A DNA stretch of 64,000 nucleotides from Nitrosomonas sp. (GTDB taxonomy: Bacteria > Pseudomonadota > Gammaproteobacteria > Burkholderiales > Nitrosomonadaceae). Positions 35,172-45,019 of this stretch are shown here, piece by piece. Position 1 is the first letter of the stretch. Each line of letters begins with the position of its first letter. Location of the stretch: NCBI GenBank assembly GCA_031316255.1, contig JALDQW010000001.1, forward strand, positions 2,265,485 to 2,329,484, given 5' to 3'. The position numbers and the translations under genes were made by a program. The notes under the pieces are model-generated. The model was not told where the DNA came from, did no database searches, and saw only the letters and a list, made by a program, of their open reading frames with translations.

Positions 35172-35903
35172 TCAAATGAATGCACGCATGTTCTTGTGAA
35201 CGATTTGGGGATGTTGTAACAGTAATTGCGCAAATTGACTAAAAGCCTGCCGTTCTTCATTATCCATGGGCTGGTGATGTAACATGACACCGATTGTGCC
35301 GCCGGCAATCAGTTTTTTGGCCATTTTTTGCATGATTTTTTCACGTTCCCAACGCTCGCCATTGGTTTTCTTCAACCAGTCTATATGAACGGGTATGCCG
35401 GTGAGCGTTTCACCGATATGCAAGTCAGCCGTGTCATCGCATGACACTGCGCTGAACCTGAGTTCTTCCAGAATCTCAATCGTATCCGGGTTGCAGCGGT
35501 TCCAGGGCGGCGTGAAAATAGGATCGGTTTGTTCGCCAAAACGTGACAGCATGATTTCTTTTCCCTGCGCGATATCGTGGTACTGCTGGTCACGATTGCG
35601 ATGATCGCCGAATTCGCATTTTTTGCCGGACTGTTGATGATTCAGATGCTGAAAACCGTGCTGGTGTATGGCAACCAGCCCGTTTCTACGCAGACGCGCA
35701 AGCAGTTTTTTTTCCAGATCATCGGTTAACGCGTGTGGAATTACCGCTATATCGAGGGGCAAACACAAATCGTCGAATAAATCGACCAGCGCCATCAGTT
35801 CGGGCGTTGCCCAGCCTGCGTCGTCATTCCGGTAAAACACAGTAACCGGGTTTTCCAGTTGCTCCAGAGCGTTCCAGATCGGTTTCAGCCACGAAATATT
35901 CAT
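35172..35903 (-). CDS. Polysaccharide-deacetylase-like protein
   Basis: This 243-residue protein shows the divergent NodB-fold motifs seen in polysaccharide-locus deacetylases: FYRNDDAGW (catalytic and metal Asp), HQHGFQHLNH (metal histidines), FTPPWNR and a late VMLHHQPM. Enzymes of this fold remove N- or O-acetyl groups from sugars with a divalent metal. It has no signal peptide, so it would act on a cytoplasmic intermediate such as a lipid-linked sugar. The ATG overlaps the stop of the preceding glycosyltransferase by 4 bases (ATGA), showing operon membership. Confidence 0.82.
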   Translation of the reverse strand: MNISWLKPIWNALEQLENPVTVFYRNDDAGWATPELMALVDLFDDLCLPLDIAVIPHALTDDLEKKLLARLRRNGLVAIHQHGFQHLNHQQSGKKCEFGDHRNRDQQYHDIAQGKEIMLSRFGEQTDPIFTPPWNRCNPDTIEILEELRFSAVSCDDTADLHIGETLTGIPVHIDWLKKTNGERWEREKIMQKMAKKLIAGGTIGVMLHHQPMDNEERQAFSQFAQLLLQHPQIVHKNMRAFI

Positions 35904-37081
35904 AATATCGCCACCTGCTGGTGCTGTTGCCTGTTTCTCAGCATTAAAATTGTATTTAGTGTGTTTTCCGCACCGTTTGTATCCAGCTGATGCATAATTT
36001 GTGGCCTGTCCTGCAAATCAAGCATTGCTTCAGCAAGGCTTTCACGATTTAATTGCTGCGGTTCGAGCAGGTTCACAGCGCCCGCGCGTTGCAGTTTCCT
36101 TGCCCGGTTCATCTGTTCATCCTCCATCAGTGTTTGAAATGGCACGACCAGCGCCTTGATGCCGGATTGCATCAATTCCATGGCGGTGTTGTATCCGCAC
36201 TGACTGATCGAGAATTCATTGCGCAACAGTAATGGCATTAATCCGTCAACCGATCTGTGTAACGTGAATCCGGGCGTCTGGCCGGCTTGCAACTGTAAAG
36301 CCTGCCATTCATTGTCGGGTAAAAAAGGTCCTGCAATCAGGGTCATGGGTATCCGGGCCTTCTCCCAGATTATTTTCTGCGCCGCAGTCGCGGTCCGAAA
36401 AAGCGATCCGCCTTCAATGCCGCCACCTGCAGAAACAATTACCCTGCGTTCGCGTGTTACATGCTGCGTGTCAAATACATCCGGTGCGACAAATCCGGTA
36501 TTGTAAATCGGCACTTGCAGCGGAACATTCGGTTTGAAAAAATCGCTGAGCCTGGCAAAGGCCAAGTCGCAATGCAGTAGTACCGCATCAAAATAACGAT
36601 TCAATGTTTTACAGGCACGGTCTTCAAAAGCCTGCTGATCCCGCCGGTTCTGAACCAGGATATCGCGCAGGCTGCACAAAACAAGCGGTTTGTGCAATTG
36701 CTGTTGCGCTGCTTCCAGCAATGGAATCAGTTCATCAGCAAATTTTTTTCGCCCAAACGGAAACAGCTCTATCACAATAACCGACGGTTGATGCTGCTGA
36801 TACAATTGCATGATTGTTTTTCTGCGCACTTCTTTTGCTTTTTCCACCGATATTTCTGAATCACGGCTGATCAGTTCATGGCTATCAGTAATCATGCCGA
36901 GCGGTGGTAGATTCTGCAGGCGGATATCTTTTGGAACCTCAATCCCCGCAGGCACCGGGCCGCCGTTGATAAAGATGACTTCAAACATGTTGGCAAATGT
37001 TGCCGCCAGACGGAATGAGCGTACCAGGTGGCCCATCCCCAAAGAATGCTGGCAGTAAAAAAGTAATTTCGATTTGTTCAT
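35900..37081 (-). CDS. MurG-like GT-B glycosyltransferase
   Basis: This 393-residue protein starts LLFYCQHSLGMGHLVRS, the glycine-rich loop of MurG/UGT-type transferases. Its C-terminal half has VIVSAGGGIEGG, SQCGYNTAMELM and ALVVPFQTLMEDEQMNRA, the nucleotide-sugar binding pattern of this fold. It should transfer a sugar from an NDP donor to an acceptor at the cytoplasmic face. It resembles the protein encoded at 45020-46321 in layout, so the operon has two of this type. It follows the ABC exporter gene by 19 bases and overlaps the deacetylase gene by 4. Confidence 0.85.
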   Translation of the reverse strand: MNKSKLLFYCQHSLGMGHLVRSFRLAATFANMFEVIFINGGPVPAGIEVPKDIRLQNLPPLGMITDSHELISRDSEISVEKAKEVRRKTIMQLYQQHQPSVIVIELFPFGRKKFADELIPLLEAAQQQLHKPLVLCSLRDILVQNRRDQQAFEDRACKTLNRYFDAVLLHCDLAFARLSDFFKPNVPLQVPIYNTGFVAPDVFDTQHVTRERRVIVSAGGGIEGGSLFRTATAAQKIIWEKARIPMTLIAGPFLPDNEWQALQLQAGQTPGFTLHRSVDGLMPLLLRNEFSISQCGYNTAMELMQSGIKALVVPFQTLMEDEQMNRARKLQRAGAVNLLEPQQLNRESLAEAMLDLQDRPQIMHQLDTNGAENTLNTILMLRNRQQHQQVAIL

Positions 37082-37100
37082 TTAGAATTCCCCACGATAA

Positions 37101-38930
37101 CTATCCGGACAATGCCGGCTTGTATACAGGATGAAGCGGCAGATGCTTTAGCGGATAATTGCCCGTTGAAGCCTCCAGTCGTCCGTTTCGCAGAACAAAG
37201 ATGTGGTCTGCCCGGTCGGCCATTTCAAACTGATGCGTCACGACCAGACAACTGCGTCCCGCTCGAATGCGATCCAATGCATCGAGTATGATTTCTCGTG
37301 ATTCCGGATCGACATTAGCCAGCGGCTCATCCAGCAACAATACCGGGCGATCCATCAGAAAAGTGCGTGCCAGAGCAAGTCTGGCGCGTTGGCCGCCCGA
37401 CAAATTGATGGCATCTTCTCCCAACGAAGTGTAAAGACCTTGCGGCAGTTTTTTGACGAAATCGGTCATGGCGACCATTTCCAGTGCATGCCATATTTGC
37501 GCATCATCCGGTTCTCGGTCTGCGATAAAGAAATGTTCGTGCAGATTGCCCGAGAATACGTAATTACGCTGCAACATGACCGCAAACTGGCGCCGCAGAC
37601 TGTTTTTCAGCTGGATGTCAGGATAAGGTACGCCGTCAAAATAAAGGGTGCCGCTGGTCGGACCCATCATGCGCAACATCAGATTCAGTAGCGTGCTTTT
37701 GCCGCTGCCGCTGGGGCCGGTCAGCAAGGTCAGCTTGCCGGGTTCCAGCACGAAATTAATGGTGTCGAGTACATGTCTGTCTTGCATCAGGCATTCGTGA
37801 TGAGTTGACCTCGGGTCGGAAGGATAGGTGAAGCTGACCTGTTCAAACCGGATTTCTCCTTTGGGGTTTTCCAGGATAACAGCGTTCGGATTGTTTTGAA
37901 TTTTGGAGTGCTGATCCAGCAGTTGCACCAGATTCTCGCCACGCACCAGTGCGCGCGATACGCTGTATGCCAGATCGTTGATTTTTTCAACCGGTTTGAG
38001 CAACTGAATAATATAGGCCATGCATACAGTCAGACTACCCAGCGTCAACTGGCCCTTCAATACGAGCACGCCGCCGCCGCCGATAATCAGCGCAATCGCC
38101 AGACCTTTCGCCAATTGCATCATGCGTTCCATATCGACAACCAGTCGTGTTTCCTCCACACCGGCATGCTTGCTGATACGTGTTTTATCATTGAACCGTT
38201 CGCTAACCTTCTGCTCCATGCCCAGCGCCTGGGTATTGGCCAAACCCCGGATAATTTCCTGCGCCAGTGCAGATACATCGCCTTCGGCCATTCGTTTGCT
38301 GCGTGATGCCCGGCGCAAGGGCTCGGCATATTGCCTGATCAGCATTACCAGACCGAAAACAATAATGCCCCCTAATAATCCCAACAACGGAGAAACCAGA
38401 ATCATCGCCACAAAAGCCAGTATAGAGGTGGCCAGGTGCCGGAAAATAACCGGTGTGGTTTTTGTCAGCAGACGCACCACTTTGTCGCCATCGTCAACCA
38501 GGCGTAACACCAGTTCGCCGCTCTTGTGTCGGTCAAACATACTTGCCGGCTGGTCTTGAATATGTTGCAAAACCTTGCTGCGGACTTCCCTGTCGAGCTG
38601 TTCACGAATTCTGGCATTGCGCATTTTCTCTGCTGCTGAGGACAGTGCGCCGATTACCGCAATCAATGCCGTCGTCACTGCCAAAGCCAGTACCAGACCA
38701 ACCGGCGACATGTCGGTTGTCACGAAGTCGAACCATCCGGGCAGCGGTTTGCCAGCCAGGACGTTATCGATAATATACTTCAGTGGCCAGGGCGCCAGTA
38801 ATACGGCGCTTACTGCAATCAGTGTCCAGAAATAGGCGATTATCAGTTTATTCCGATGCACCCAAAGCATGGGAAGAAAGATTTGAAATATGCGTTTCCA
38901 GTGGGGGAGAACGTGATCACCTGTTTTCAT
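37101..38930 (-). CDS. ABC exporter with fused membrane and ATPase domains
   Basis: I start at ATG 38930, whose bases overlap the stop of the kinase gene (ATGA), giving 609 residues. Six membrane helices (to about residue 300) precede a complete ATPase domain: Walker A GPSGSGKST, signature LSGGQRARLALAR, Walker B PVLLLDEPL and the switch His in VVTHQ. It is an MsbA-like half-transporter that would work as a dimer. It is not the two-gene Wzm/Wzt kind used for capsule and O-antigen. In this operon it probably flips a lipid-linked oligosaccharide or modified glycan precursor across the inner membrane. Confidence 0.92.
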   Translation of the reverse strand: MKTGDHVLPHWKRIFQIFLPMLWVHRNKLIIAYFWTLIAVSAVLLAPWPLKYIIDNVLAGKPLPGWFDFVTTDMSPVGLVLALAVTTALIAVIGALSSAAEKMRNARIREQLDREVRSKVLQHIQDQPASMFDRHKSGELVLRLVDDGDKVVRLLTKTTPVIFRHLATSILAFVAMILVSPLLGLLGGIIVFGLVMLIRQYAEPLRRASRSKRMAEGDVSALAQEIIRGLANTQALGMEQKVSERFNDKTRISKHAGVEETRLVVDMERMMQLAKGLAIALIIGGGGVLVLKGQLTLGSLTVCMAYIIQLLKPVEKINDLAYSVSRALVRGENLVQLLDQHSKIQNNPNAVILENPKGEIRFEQVSFTYPSDPRSTHHECLMQDRHVLDTINFVLEPGKLTLLTGPSGSGKSTLLNLMLRMMGPTSGTLYFDGVPYPDIQLKNSLRRQFAVMLQRNYVFSGNLHEHFFIADREPDDAQIWHALEMVAMTDFVKKLPQGLYTSLGEDAINLSGGQRARLALARTFLMDRPVLLLDEPLANVDPESREIILDALDRIRAGRSCLVVTHQFEMADRADHIFVLRNGRLEASTGNYPLKHLPLHPVYKPALSG

Positions 38931-40348
38931 GACAGAATTCTGTGCTGCTGAAGCGCAAATTCCTCGGCAAAATTCAGCAATTTGTTTACGATGCGTAATC
39001 GACCAGACTTGAGCCGTGTCACACAACGGAACACGCGTTCATTGATGAGTATGGCGGCGAGATACCAGTTCAGATCCTCTCCATTGACCGGATTGACTGC
39101 ATACTGGTTATAGTGCGTAACCAGTATTTTTAATTTGGGTAACAGCTGATCTGCCGGTGTATTCTGCATTGCAGCCCAATAAATCATCCCACCGGCCCAA
39201 CTGGCAAGATCGAGTAACGGCGGTCCTTGGGTAACGTTATCCAGATCGATCAAGGCAATCGACTGCTCCTGCAAGAACAAATTCTGCGAATGTACATCGC
39301 CGTGCAGCACGGCTAATGGGCAATGGCTCAGCGTGCTTGCAGTGTCCTCGAGTATTCGAACAGTCCGCTTCAATGTCAGCTGGTCGATCAGGCTGACATG
39401 GCTGAGTACTTCCATGCGGTGATGCAACATGGCGATAATATCCGCAACGCCTGTTACCGGCAGCGGCATATCAATCGAAATACGGTGAAAAAGCGCTATG
39501 GCTTTTGCAGCCAACGGCAGCAGCTGTTCGGCGTGTTGGTCGCTGATGCCGGCGTCGCGCAGCGTTTGACCGCTTAATCCCTCCTGCCATAACAGTTTGT
39601 TCTCGGCATCATAGGATAGCGGTTTGGGAAAATCGAGCGGTGTCGCGCCGCGTCTGGAAGCATCGTGTAATTTATCCATGACTCTGAAGGTGCGCGCGCC
39701 ATCATGATTATAATAACATTTGCCATAAAGCGTTTTTTTCATCAGTAACTGCATCTGCTTTTCAATCAGCGCCATATGAACCCGGATGGTGCAGGTTTGC
39801 TCAGGTACATAATGAACGATCTCGCTCGAGATGGACTGAATCCGCCAGTTCTTGCCCCATGTTTGTGTTACCAGTTTAGGCATGATGACATGCTTCAGGT
39901 AATGGTTGTTGCTCATGAGCGGCAGGCTCAGCAGCTTGCGTTCGCATGGAAAAATCCAGACAACCATTTCCAGTTCAGGCACATGAAACACTGTCTGGCA
40001 TGCCAGTGAATCACCCTTGATTTCTTTCTGCGCTTTGCGGTAGCGGCGCTCGGAACCCAGGTGTTCATAAGTGCGGCAAGTGATGTTCAATTGCATTTCG
40101 CGATTAGTCTGCTGATTTTTCAGTGCAATTTCATAAACAGCCAAGCAGTTTTTTCTTGGTTTGTACTTGACGCGAACCTGTCTGCAATTGAAAACAGTCC
40201 AGCTGTCCGATTGCCAGGATGCTAATTGTCCGGTCAGTACAGATGTCATTGTTGCTGTATCCAACAGCGCCGACATATGTGGCAGATAGCTGTCCTGATA
40301 AACCAGATCGGTCGAATCGCTATGGTTTTGATTATTGTCGCGAGGCAT
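38927..40348 (-). CDS. APH-family phosphotransferase (kinase)
   Basis: I prefer ATG 40348, which has GAGG about 11 bases ahead; ATG 40363 would add five residues. The product has about 473 residues. The kinase core is in the C-terminal half: VLHGDVHSQNLFL (catalytic loop), IDLDN (metal-binding Asp) and DLASWAGG. The N-terminal 200 residues have no motif that I recognise. It is the second kinase of the choline-kinase/aminoglycoside-phosphotransferase type in the operon. In glycan clusters such enzymes phosphorylate sugars or phospho-donors such as choline or ethanolamine. Overlaps at both ends place it firmly in the operon. Confidence 0.8.
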   Translation of the reverse strand: MPRDNNQNHSDSTDLVYQDSYLPHMSALLDTATMTSVLTGQLASWQSDSWTVFNCRQVRVKYKPRKNCLAVYEIALKNQQTNREMQLNITCRTYEHLGSERRYRKAQKEIKGDSLACQTVFHVPELEMVVWIFPCERKLLSLPLMSNNHYLKHVIMPKLVTQTWGKNWRIQSISSEIVHYVPEQTCTIRVHMALIEKQMQLLMKKTLYGKCYYNHDGARTFRVMDKLHDASRRGATPLDFPKPLSYDAENKLLWQEGLSGQTLRDAGISDQHAEQLLPLAAKAIALFHRISIDMPLPVTGVADIIAMLHHRMEVLSHVSLIDQLTLKRTVRILEDTASTLSHCPLAVLHGDVHSQNLFLQEQSIALIDLDNVTQGPPLLDLASWAGGMIYWAAMQNTPADQLLPKLKILVTHYNQYAVNPVNGEDLNWYLAAILINERVFRCVTRLKSGRLRIVNKLLNFAEEFALQQHRILS

Positions 40349-42311
40349 CAATTTTTTCCTCATTTAAACTGACGTTTCTGGTCCAGCTGCTCTCAATCGC
40401 ATCGCCATGTTCCGGAGCCGGACAAAAACAACTGTCAATTAGCCCGTTTGTTGCTTGCGCTTGAATGACGGTCTTGATCATCAAGCCGGTTGTCGCAGGA
40501 TGGTTAAAGCCGGCTTGATTGCTGGAACTGCCATATCGCTTTAAAACCGATATCTGTAGATCAGGCGCATTATTTTTGAAGGGATAGAGCACGGTAACAA
40601 AAACAGTACGCCGCGCATGTTTTACAAAGCGCAGCACGGGTGCGGCCTTTTTTTCGCCGTATCGTTTGGAAACAAATCCGTTCTCAGTGATCAGTTGCTG
40701 CGCGTTATCAAATGGCGTTGCGACAACCAGGTTGGGAGATACCACCTGGCAGGTTGCGTTGCTGGTTTTCTGACTCAACGATTGATAGGCATGCGGCGAA
40801 AGGTGGAACAACAATTCATAACGATGCTCTGAACTCCCGTTCAGGGTGTCGACTATAATCCAGTACTCGCCATTGACAAAAAGAATCTGGCGGTGATGCA
40901 CCGCATCGTATTCAAAGCTCTTCGCGGATCCATGCAGATAAACAAAATTTTTTTTCTGAATCAGGGCGTGCAACCGGGTTTCGGGTGCGGGTCCTTTTAT
41001 TTTGTAGCGCGTAGGGCCGGGAACATAACGCGTTTGATTTTTGCCGTCGACCAGCACCGTATTATGCGATTCGGTACTGCGGAATTTCACGCGCCAGTTA
41101 ACTTCGCCGTTTTCATGATAGGTATATCTGGCCGGATCTATAACAAGGGATCGTCCAAATGCAGCCGCTTCAAAACTTAGCGCATCCAGATGTCCGTGAT
41201 TACCTGCGCCGAGCGGGCCACAGTCCAGCATAAAATAGCGTTCATCCTGAAAAGTCGTTTCAGATTGCCCCCAACCGCTGCGCAAAATATAGTAACCACT
41301 GTTATCGAATCTTGCGTGCAAGTTGCGTGGAGCAGTTCCTTTTTTGCCTTGAGTTGCGACGTACAGCAGATCCTCGCGCTGATAGAGGGTGGCGCCCTGA
41401 AACAGCAGTTCGTGAAAACTGCGCACGTCGCCGTCGCTGAAAGAGGGCACTTCACCGTCCGGCTTATGCGCATACATGGCAAAATCGAGCGCACGATTAA
41501 GCCGGTCATCCATATCTGTTTTAATTGCGATATCGTTAAGTTGCGCCAGTCTGCGTATTGCCAGATAATTTCTCAATACCAGATGATGGTAATCGGTCGA
41601 CAATTCGCATTGCACGCCATCTTCCAGTAAATCCTGCATGACATTCTGGTAGATCTCGCGTAATGAAAATTCACGCCAATGATGCGCGTCGGCCATCTCG
41701 GGAAAAACGATCGATGCCAGAAAAATCGAATAAAGCGCAATGGTTCTGTGGTTGCGCGCCGGCGCCAGATGTTGGCAGAGGTAGTTGACCTGCTGGTTCA
41801 GCGAATAGAGAAAACGTTCATGAAATTCGGCGTCGATAGATCGGTTTTTAGATGTGGATACGAAGTAGTACCAGGCATAAATCCAGTTTTGCACACGGCG
41901 GCCGGTTACTTCCGGCGCGATAAAATCAACGGGTGTCTGCGTTATCCAGCCGTCTGTCAAGCGAATCCATTGAAGCAAATAACGCGAATCACCGGTTTGC
42001 TGCCATGCTTTTCCAAGTCCGGGCGCATAGTAGAATTTATGTAAAAGAATCTGCCATTCGATATCGTCGCTTGGATTCTTCAGCCAGTCGACCGGCTGTG
42101 GCAATTGAAAACGCTCGCCGTTGAAATCGAACCGATTGTCGAGAATCGCGTCAATGACCGCCTTGTTCGTCATTTCGTCATCCAGTACCGGAAAAAAATG
42201 AATATTTTTCCGTCGGCAAAAATAATCGATCCGTTCCTGCGGTGAACAAGCCTCAAGCGGCATGTTCCAGAAAGCATTGTTGAGCGTTATCTCAGTTGCA
42301 ACAGTGCTCAT
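40332..42311 (-). CDS. Heparinase II/III-family polysaccharide lyase-like protein
   Basis: Starting at ATG 42311, which overlaps the stop of the preceding gene, the product has 659 residues. The N-terminal half is helical, as in the alpha/alpha toroid of these lyases (NWIYAWYYFVS, TDYHHLVLRNYLAIRRL). The C-terminal half has the heparinase signature FDNSGYYILRSGWG, GHLDALSFEAAAFGRSLVIDP and HNTVLVDGKNQ. The family cleaves uronic-acid-containing polymers by beta-elimination. No signal peptide is visible, which is notable: many exopolysaccharide operons carry such a protein, and it may trim, edit or release the product. Its presence with UDP-uronic-acid genes supports a uronate-rich polymer. Confidence 0.87.
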   Translation of the reverse strand: MSTVATEITLNNAFWNMPLEACSPQERIDYFCRRKNIHFFPVLDDEMTNKAVIDAILDNRFDFNGERFQLPQPVDWLKNPSDDIEWQILLHKFYYAPGLGKAWQQTGDSRYLLQWIRLTDGWITQTPVDFIAPEVTGRRVQNWIYAWYYFVSTSKNRSIDAEFHERFLYSLNQQVNYLCQHLAPARNHRTIALYSIFLASIVFPEMADAHHWREFSLREIYQNVMQDLLEDGVQCELSTDYHHLVLRNYLAIRRLAQLNDIAIKTDMDDRLNRALDFAMYAHKPDGEVPSFSDGDVRSFHELLFQGATLYQREDLLYVATQGKKGTAPRNLHARFDNSGYYILRSGWGQSETTFQDERYFMLDCGPLGAGNHGHLDALSFEAAAFGRSLVIDPARYTYHENGEVNWRVKFRSTESHNTVLVDGKNQTRYVPGPTRYKIKGPAPETRLHALIQKKNFVYLHGSAKSFEYDAVHHRQILFVNGEYWIIVDTLNGSSEHRYELLFHLSPHAYQSLSQKTSNATCQVVSPNLVVATPFDNAQQLITENGFVSKRYGEKKAAPVLRFVKHARRTVFVTVLYPFKNNAPDLQISVLKRYGSSSNQAGFNHPATTGLMIKTVIQAQATNGLIDSCFCPAPEHGDAIESSWTRNVSLNEEKIDASRQ

Positions 42312-43627
42312 GCTGTTTGTTCCGCGTGTAATGTCTGCTGGAATAATTGCTGCAGCACCAGTGTTGTCTCGCTGGAATCGAACAACTCGCAAATGGTCTG
42401 CCGTGCCGCACTGCCCAGTTTGTTTCTTAATTCAGTGTCTTGTATCAATATTTGTAATGCATTTGCAAGTTCCTGTCCATTCCGGGGCGGAACCAGCAGA
42501 CCATTGGCATTATGTGTTACCAGTTCAGGAATACCCGAAACAGGTGTGGAGATAATCGGCAGACCGGTTGCCATGGCCTCAGCCATGACATTGGGAATCC
42601 CGTCACGGTCTCCATCCGCAGTAATAATGCATGGCAAAACGAAAATCGTGGCCTGTTGATACAAGTTTTTCAGCGCTTCCTGAGTAACCGCTTGCCTGAG
42701 CGTAACCAGCTTATCTAACTGTCTCTCGTAAATGGCTTGCCGGATAATTTCGGTCTGGTCGCCTGATTCACCGATAATTTCACACCGAAACTGAATTCCC
42801 GCTGTGCGGAGATGTTCACAGGCTTCGATCAGGAAGATGAATCCTTTTTTTTCGACATGCCGGCCAACCGTCAGAATCAGCGGCACGTCACCGTTAACAG
42901 TCGCCAGACTTTTTGGCTCAAATTTCTTGATATCAAGTCCGTGGTAAATGGTGTGAACATTCTGTGGTTTATCATGCAGCGCACATAAATGATGATAATT
43001 TGCCTTGGTGCAGGTTGTTACAAATTCAGCCGCCTGTAATTTCTGCTGCAGCAAATCGCCGGGATTGAGCTGTTTTTGATAAATATCCTTGGCGTGCGCG
43101 GTAAAACTGAAGGGCAGGCCGGTCATCATGCTGGCAAACCATGTTACCGTCGTTGCACCGTGACAAAAGTGCGCGTGTAGCAGACGGATATCGGGATTGT
43201 GATGTATTTGGCTGGCGATGAAACCAGCCTGGACGAATTCTTTAATAAATACCTTGCGTACCCGGACGCGGCTAGGCCGGTGTTTATAGGCCAGAGATAA
43301 TGCATGTTTCAAGGCATTGCAATAACCGGCTGGCCGGGCACGAAAAATTTTCCAATGATGCGATAAGTACGGCCTGAGATTCATGATTAACCAGAGTGGC
43401 AGAAAACTGCCGGATAATGATGATACTTTTGGCAGATAAGTGAGCGGAGAATCAATTTTATCGACAACCGCCTGTTTTTTTCCCGATTCGCCTGCTTTAA
43501 TGGAAAATAAAGTCAGTTTTGTACCCAGCCGCTCCAGCAGGTAAATTTCGTTGGCAATAAACGTTTCCGTCAGCCTCGGAAAACCTTTCAGGATATACGC
43601 AATCGTTGCAGTGTTATTTGGTGGCAT
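42308..43627 (-). CDS. GT4-family glycosyltransferase
   Basis: I take ATG 43627, which has a GAAAGGGG ribosome site. The longer frame lies inside the upstream gene. The 439-residue protein has the GT-B pattern of family 4: IAYILKGFPRLTETFI at the N-terminus, LTVGRHVEKKGFIFLIEA, the E-x7-E region GDRDGIPNVMAEAMATGLP, and VPPRNGQELANAL. It should be a retaining transferase using an NDP-sugar. It is a close paralogue of the next gene upstream, with a 14-base overlap. Confidence 0.9.
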   Translation of the reverse strand: MPPNNTATIAYILKGFPRLTETFIANEIYLLERLGTKLTLFSIKAGESGKKQAVVDKIDSPLTYLPKVSSLSGSFLPLWLIMNLRPYLSHHWKIFRARPAGYCNALKHALSLAYKHRPSRVRVRKVFIKEFVQAGFIASQIHHNPDIRLLHAHFCHGATTVTWFASMMTGLPFSFTAHAKDIYQKQLNPGDLLQQKLQAAEFVTTCTKANYHHLCALHDKPQNVHTIYHGLDIKKFEPKSLATVNGDVPLILTVGRHVEKKGFIFLIEACEHLRTAGIQFRCEIIGESGDQTEIIRQAIYERQLDKLVTLRQAVTQEALKNLYQQATIFVLPCIITADGDRDGIPNVMAEAMATGLPIISTPVSGIPELVTHNANGLLVPPRNGQELANALQILIQDTELRNKLGSAARQTICELFDSSETTLVLQQLFQQTLHAEQTA

Positions 43628-44945
43628 GAACTTGCGCCCCTTTCTCAATTGCGCTCGTGCTGTTGTCAATCGATTGTTGCAAGAGACTGACAAGGCGTTG
43701 AAGATTCATGCTGATCGAAAATTCCTTTTCGATTAATAAGCGTCCCGCAGCGCCAAACTGCTGACAAAGCGACGGATTGAGCAACAATTTTTTTAATGCA
43801 TTGGCCAGTTCGCCGGCATCTTTGGGTCGTATGAGAAAACCATTGACGCCCTCGGTTATCACTTCCGGTACGCCTGAAATATGTGTTGAAACAACCGGTA
43901 AGCGCATTGCCATCGCTTCGAGCAACACATTCGGAATACCGTCGCGGTCGCCATCCATGCCAATTTGGCAAGGCAGCGTAAAAACAGTCGCCTGTTGGTA
44001 TAAGCGAAGTATCTCCTGATGTGGCAGCTTTCCTGCCAGCACGATATGCGTTTGCAGTCCGAGTTCGTCTATCTGAGCCTGCAAACGGTCATGATCAGGC
44101 CCGTATCCCGCAATAACACATTGAAAATCAATTTGCATTTCTTGCAAATGCTTGCATGCGGCAATCAGTGTTGGAAAACCTTTTTTCTCCCGTAATCGCC
44201 CGACACTCATAATGAGCGGCGGTGCAGACGGCTTTGCTTCAGTCGTGTATGCCTCGTCGAATATTTTCAAATCAATTCCGTGATACATCCGGTGCACATT
44301 TTGTTTTGAATCCGTGAATAATTGAAGGTGTCTTCTGTTGTAGTCAGTGCAGGTTACCGTGAAGCTTGCCGTCTTCAATTTCCGTACCAGGGATTGGGTG
44401 CTGGATAGATAAATATCCTTGGCATGCGCCGAAATGCTGAAAGGAATTCCTGCCAGTCTGCAGGCAATTTCAGCCACGCCTGCAGGTTCGGCAATAAAAT
44501 GCGTATGAAGATGTCTGATGTCAAGCGAGATAAGTTTGTCGGCGAGTAGTCCCGCATGCAAAAAATCCCGCAGTCTGTTGGATTCGTTGCGCAACATGAC
44601 CTGTTTTATAGCGCCAAGATAACGCCACGGACTGTATCTGATCAGTTTGAGTTGGTTTCCCACAATCTGTTTAATGCTGACATGGTCATTATCAAGAGTC
44701 GTTACCGGCGCCTTGACATCCATGACCGCAGGGTTGCAAACATTGTCAGTCGGTTTATATAAGGAAAAAATATGCAATGGAATATGATGTTTTTCCAACC
44801 CTAAAATCTCATTCAGAATGAAAGTTTCAGAAAGTTTAGGGTATCGTTTCAAAAAAATGCCGACCCTTGATTTGTCATCAAGCGCATCAATTGCGTTATT
44901 TTTCATTTTTTGACGCACACTATTTTCCTGGGAGTAATCAATCAT
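43614..44945 (-). CDS. GT4-family glycosyltransferase
   Basis: This 443-residue protein matches its neighbour motif for motif: VGIFLKRYPKLSETFI, MSVGRLREKKGFPTLIA, GDRDGIPNVLLEAMAMRLP and IRPKDAGELANAL. The two probably arose by tandem duplication and then diverged to add different sugars. A GGAACAGAAG ribosome site precedes the ATG. It is separated from the first gene of the operon by 74 bases. Confidence 0.9.
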   Translation of the reverse strand: MIDYSQENSVRQKMKNNAIDALDDKSRVGIFLKRYPKLSETFILNEILGLEKHHIPLHIFSLYKPTDNVCNPAVMDVKAPVTTLDNDHVSIKQIVGNQLKLIRYSPWRYLGAIKQVMLRNESNRLRDFLHAGLLADKLISLDIRHLHTHFIAEPAGVAEIACRLAGIPFSISAHAKDIYLSSTQSLVRKLKTASFTVTCTDYNRRHLQLFTDSKQNVHRMYHGIDLKIFDEAYTTEAKPSAPPLIMSVGRLREKKGFPTLIAACKHLQEMQIDFQCVIAGYGPDHDRLQAQIDELGLQTHIVLAGKLPHQEILRLYQQATVFTLPCQIGMDGDRDGIPNVLLEAMAMRLPVVSTHISGVPEVITEGVNGFLIRPKDAGELANALKKLLLNPSLCQQFGAAGRLLIEKEFSISMNLQRLVSLLQQSIDNSTSAIEKGAQVHATK

Positions 44946-45019
44946 CTTCTGTTCCTGTTATTGGTTAGGTTCCGGGCAAATTACCATGCCAGCACATGTC
45001 ATCGACGCTAGGGAAAACC

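Noticed and set aside
37101..38930. Wzm/Wzt capsule exporter
   Set aside because: Membrane and ATPase domains are in one chain (MsbA type), not two genes.
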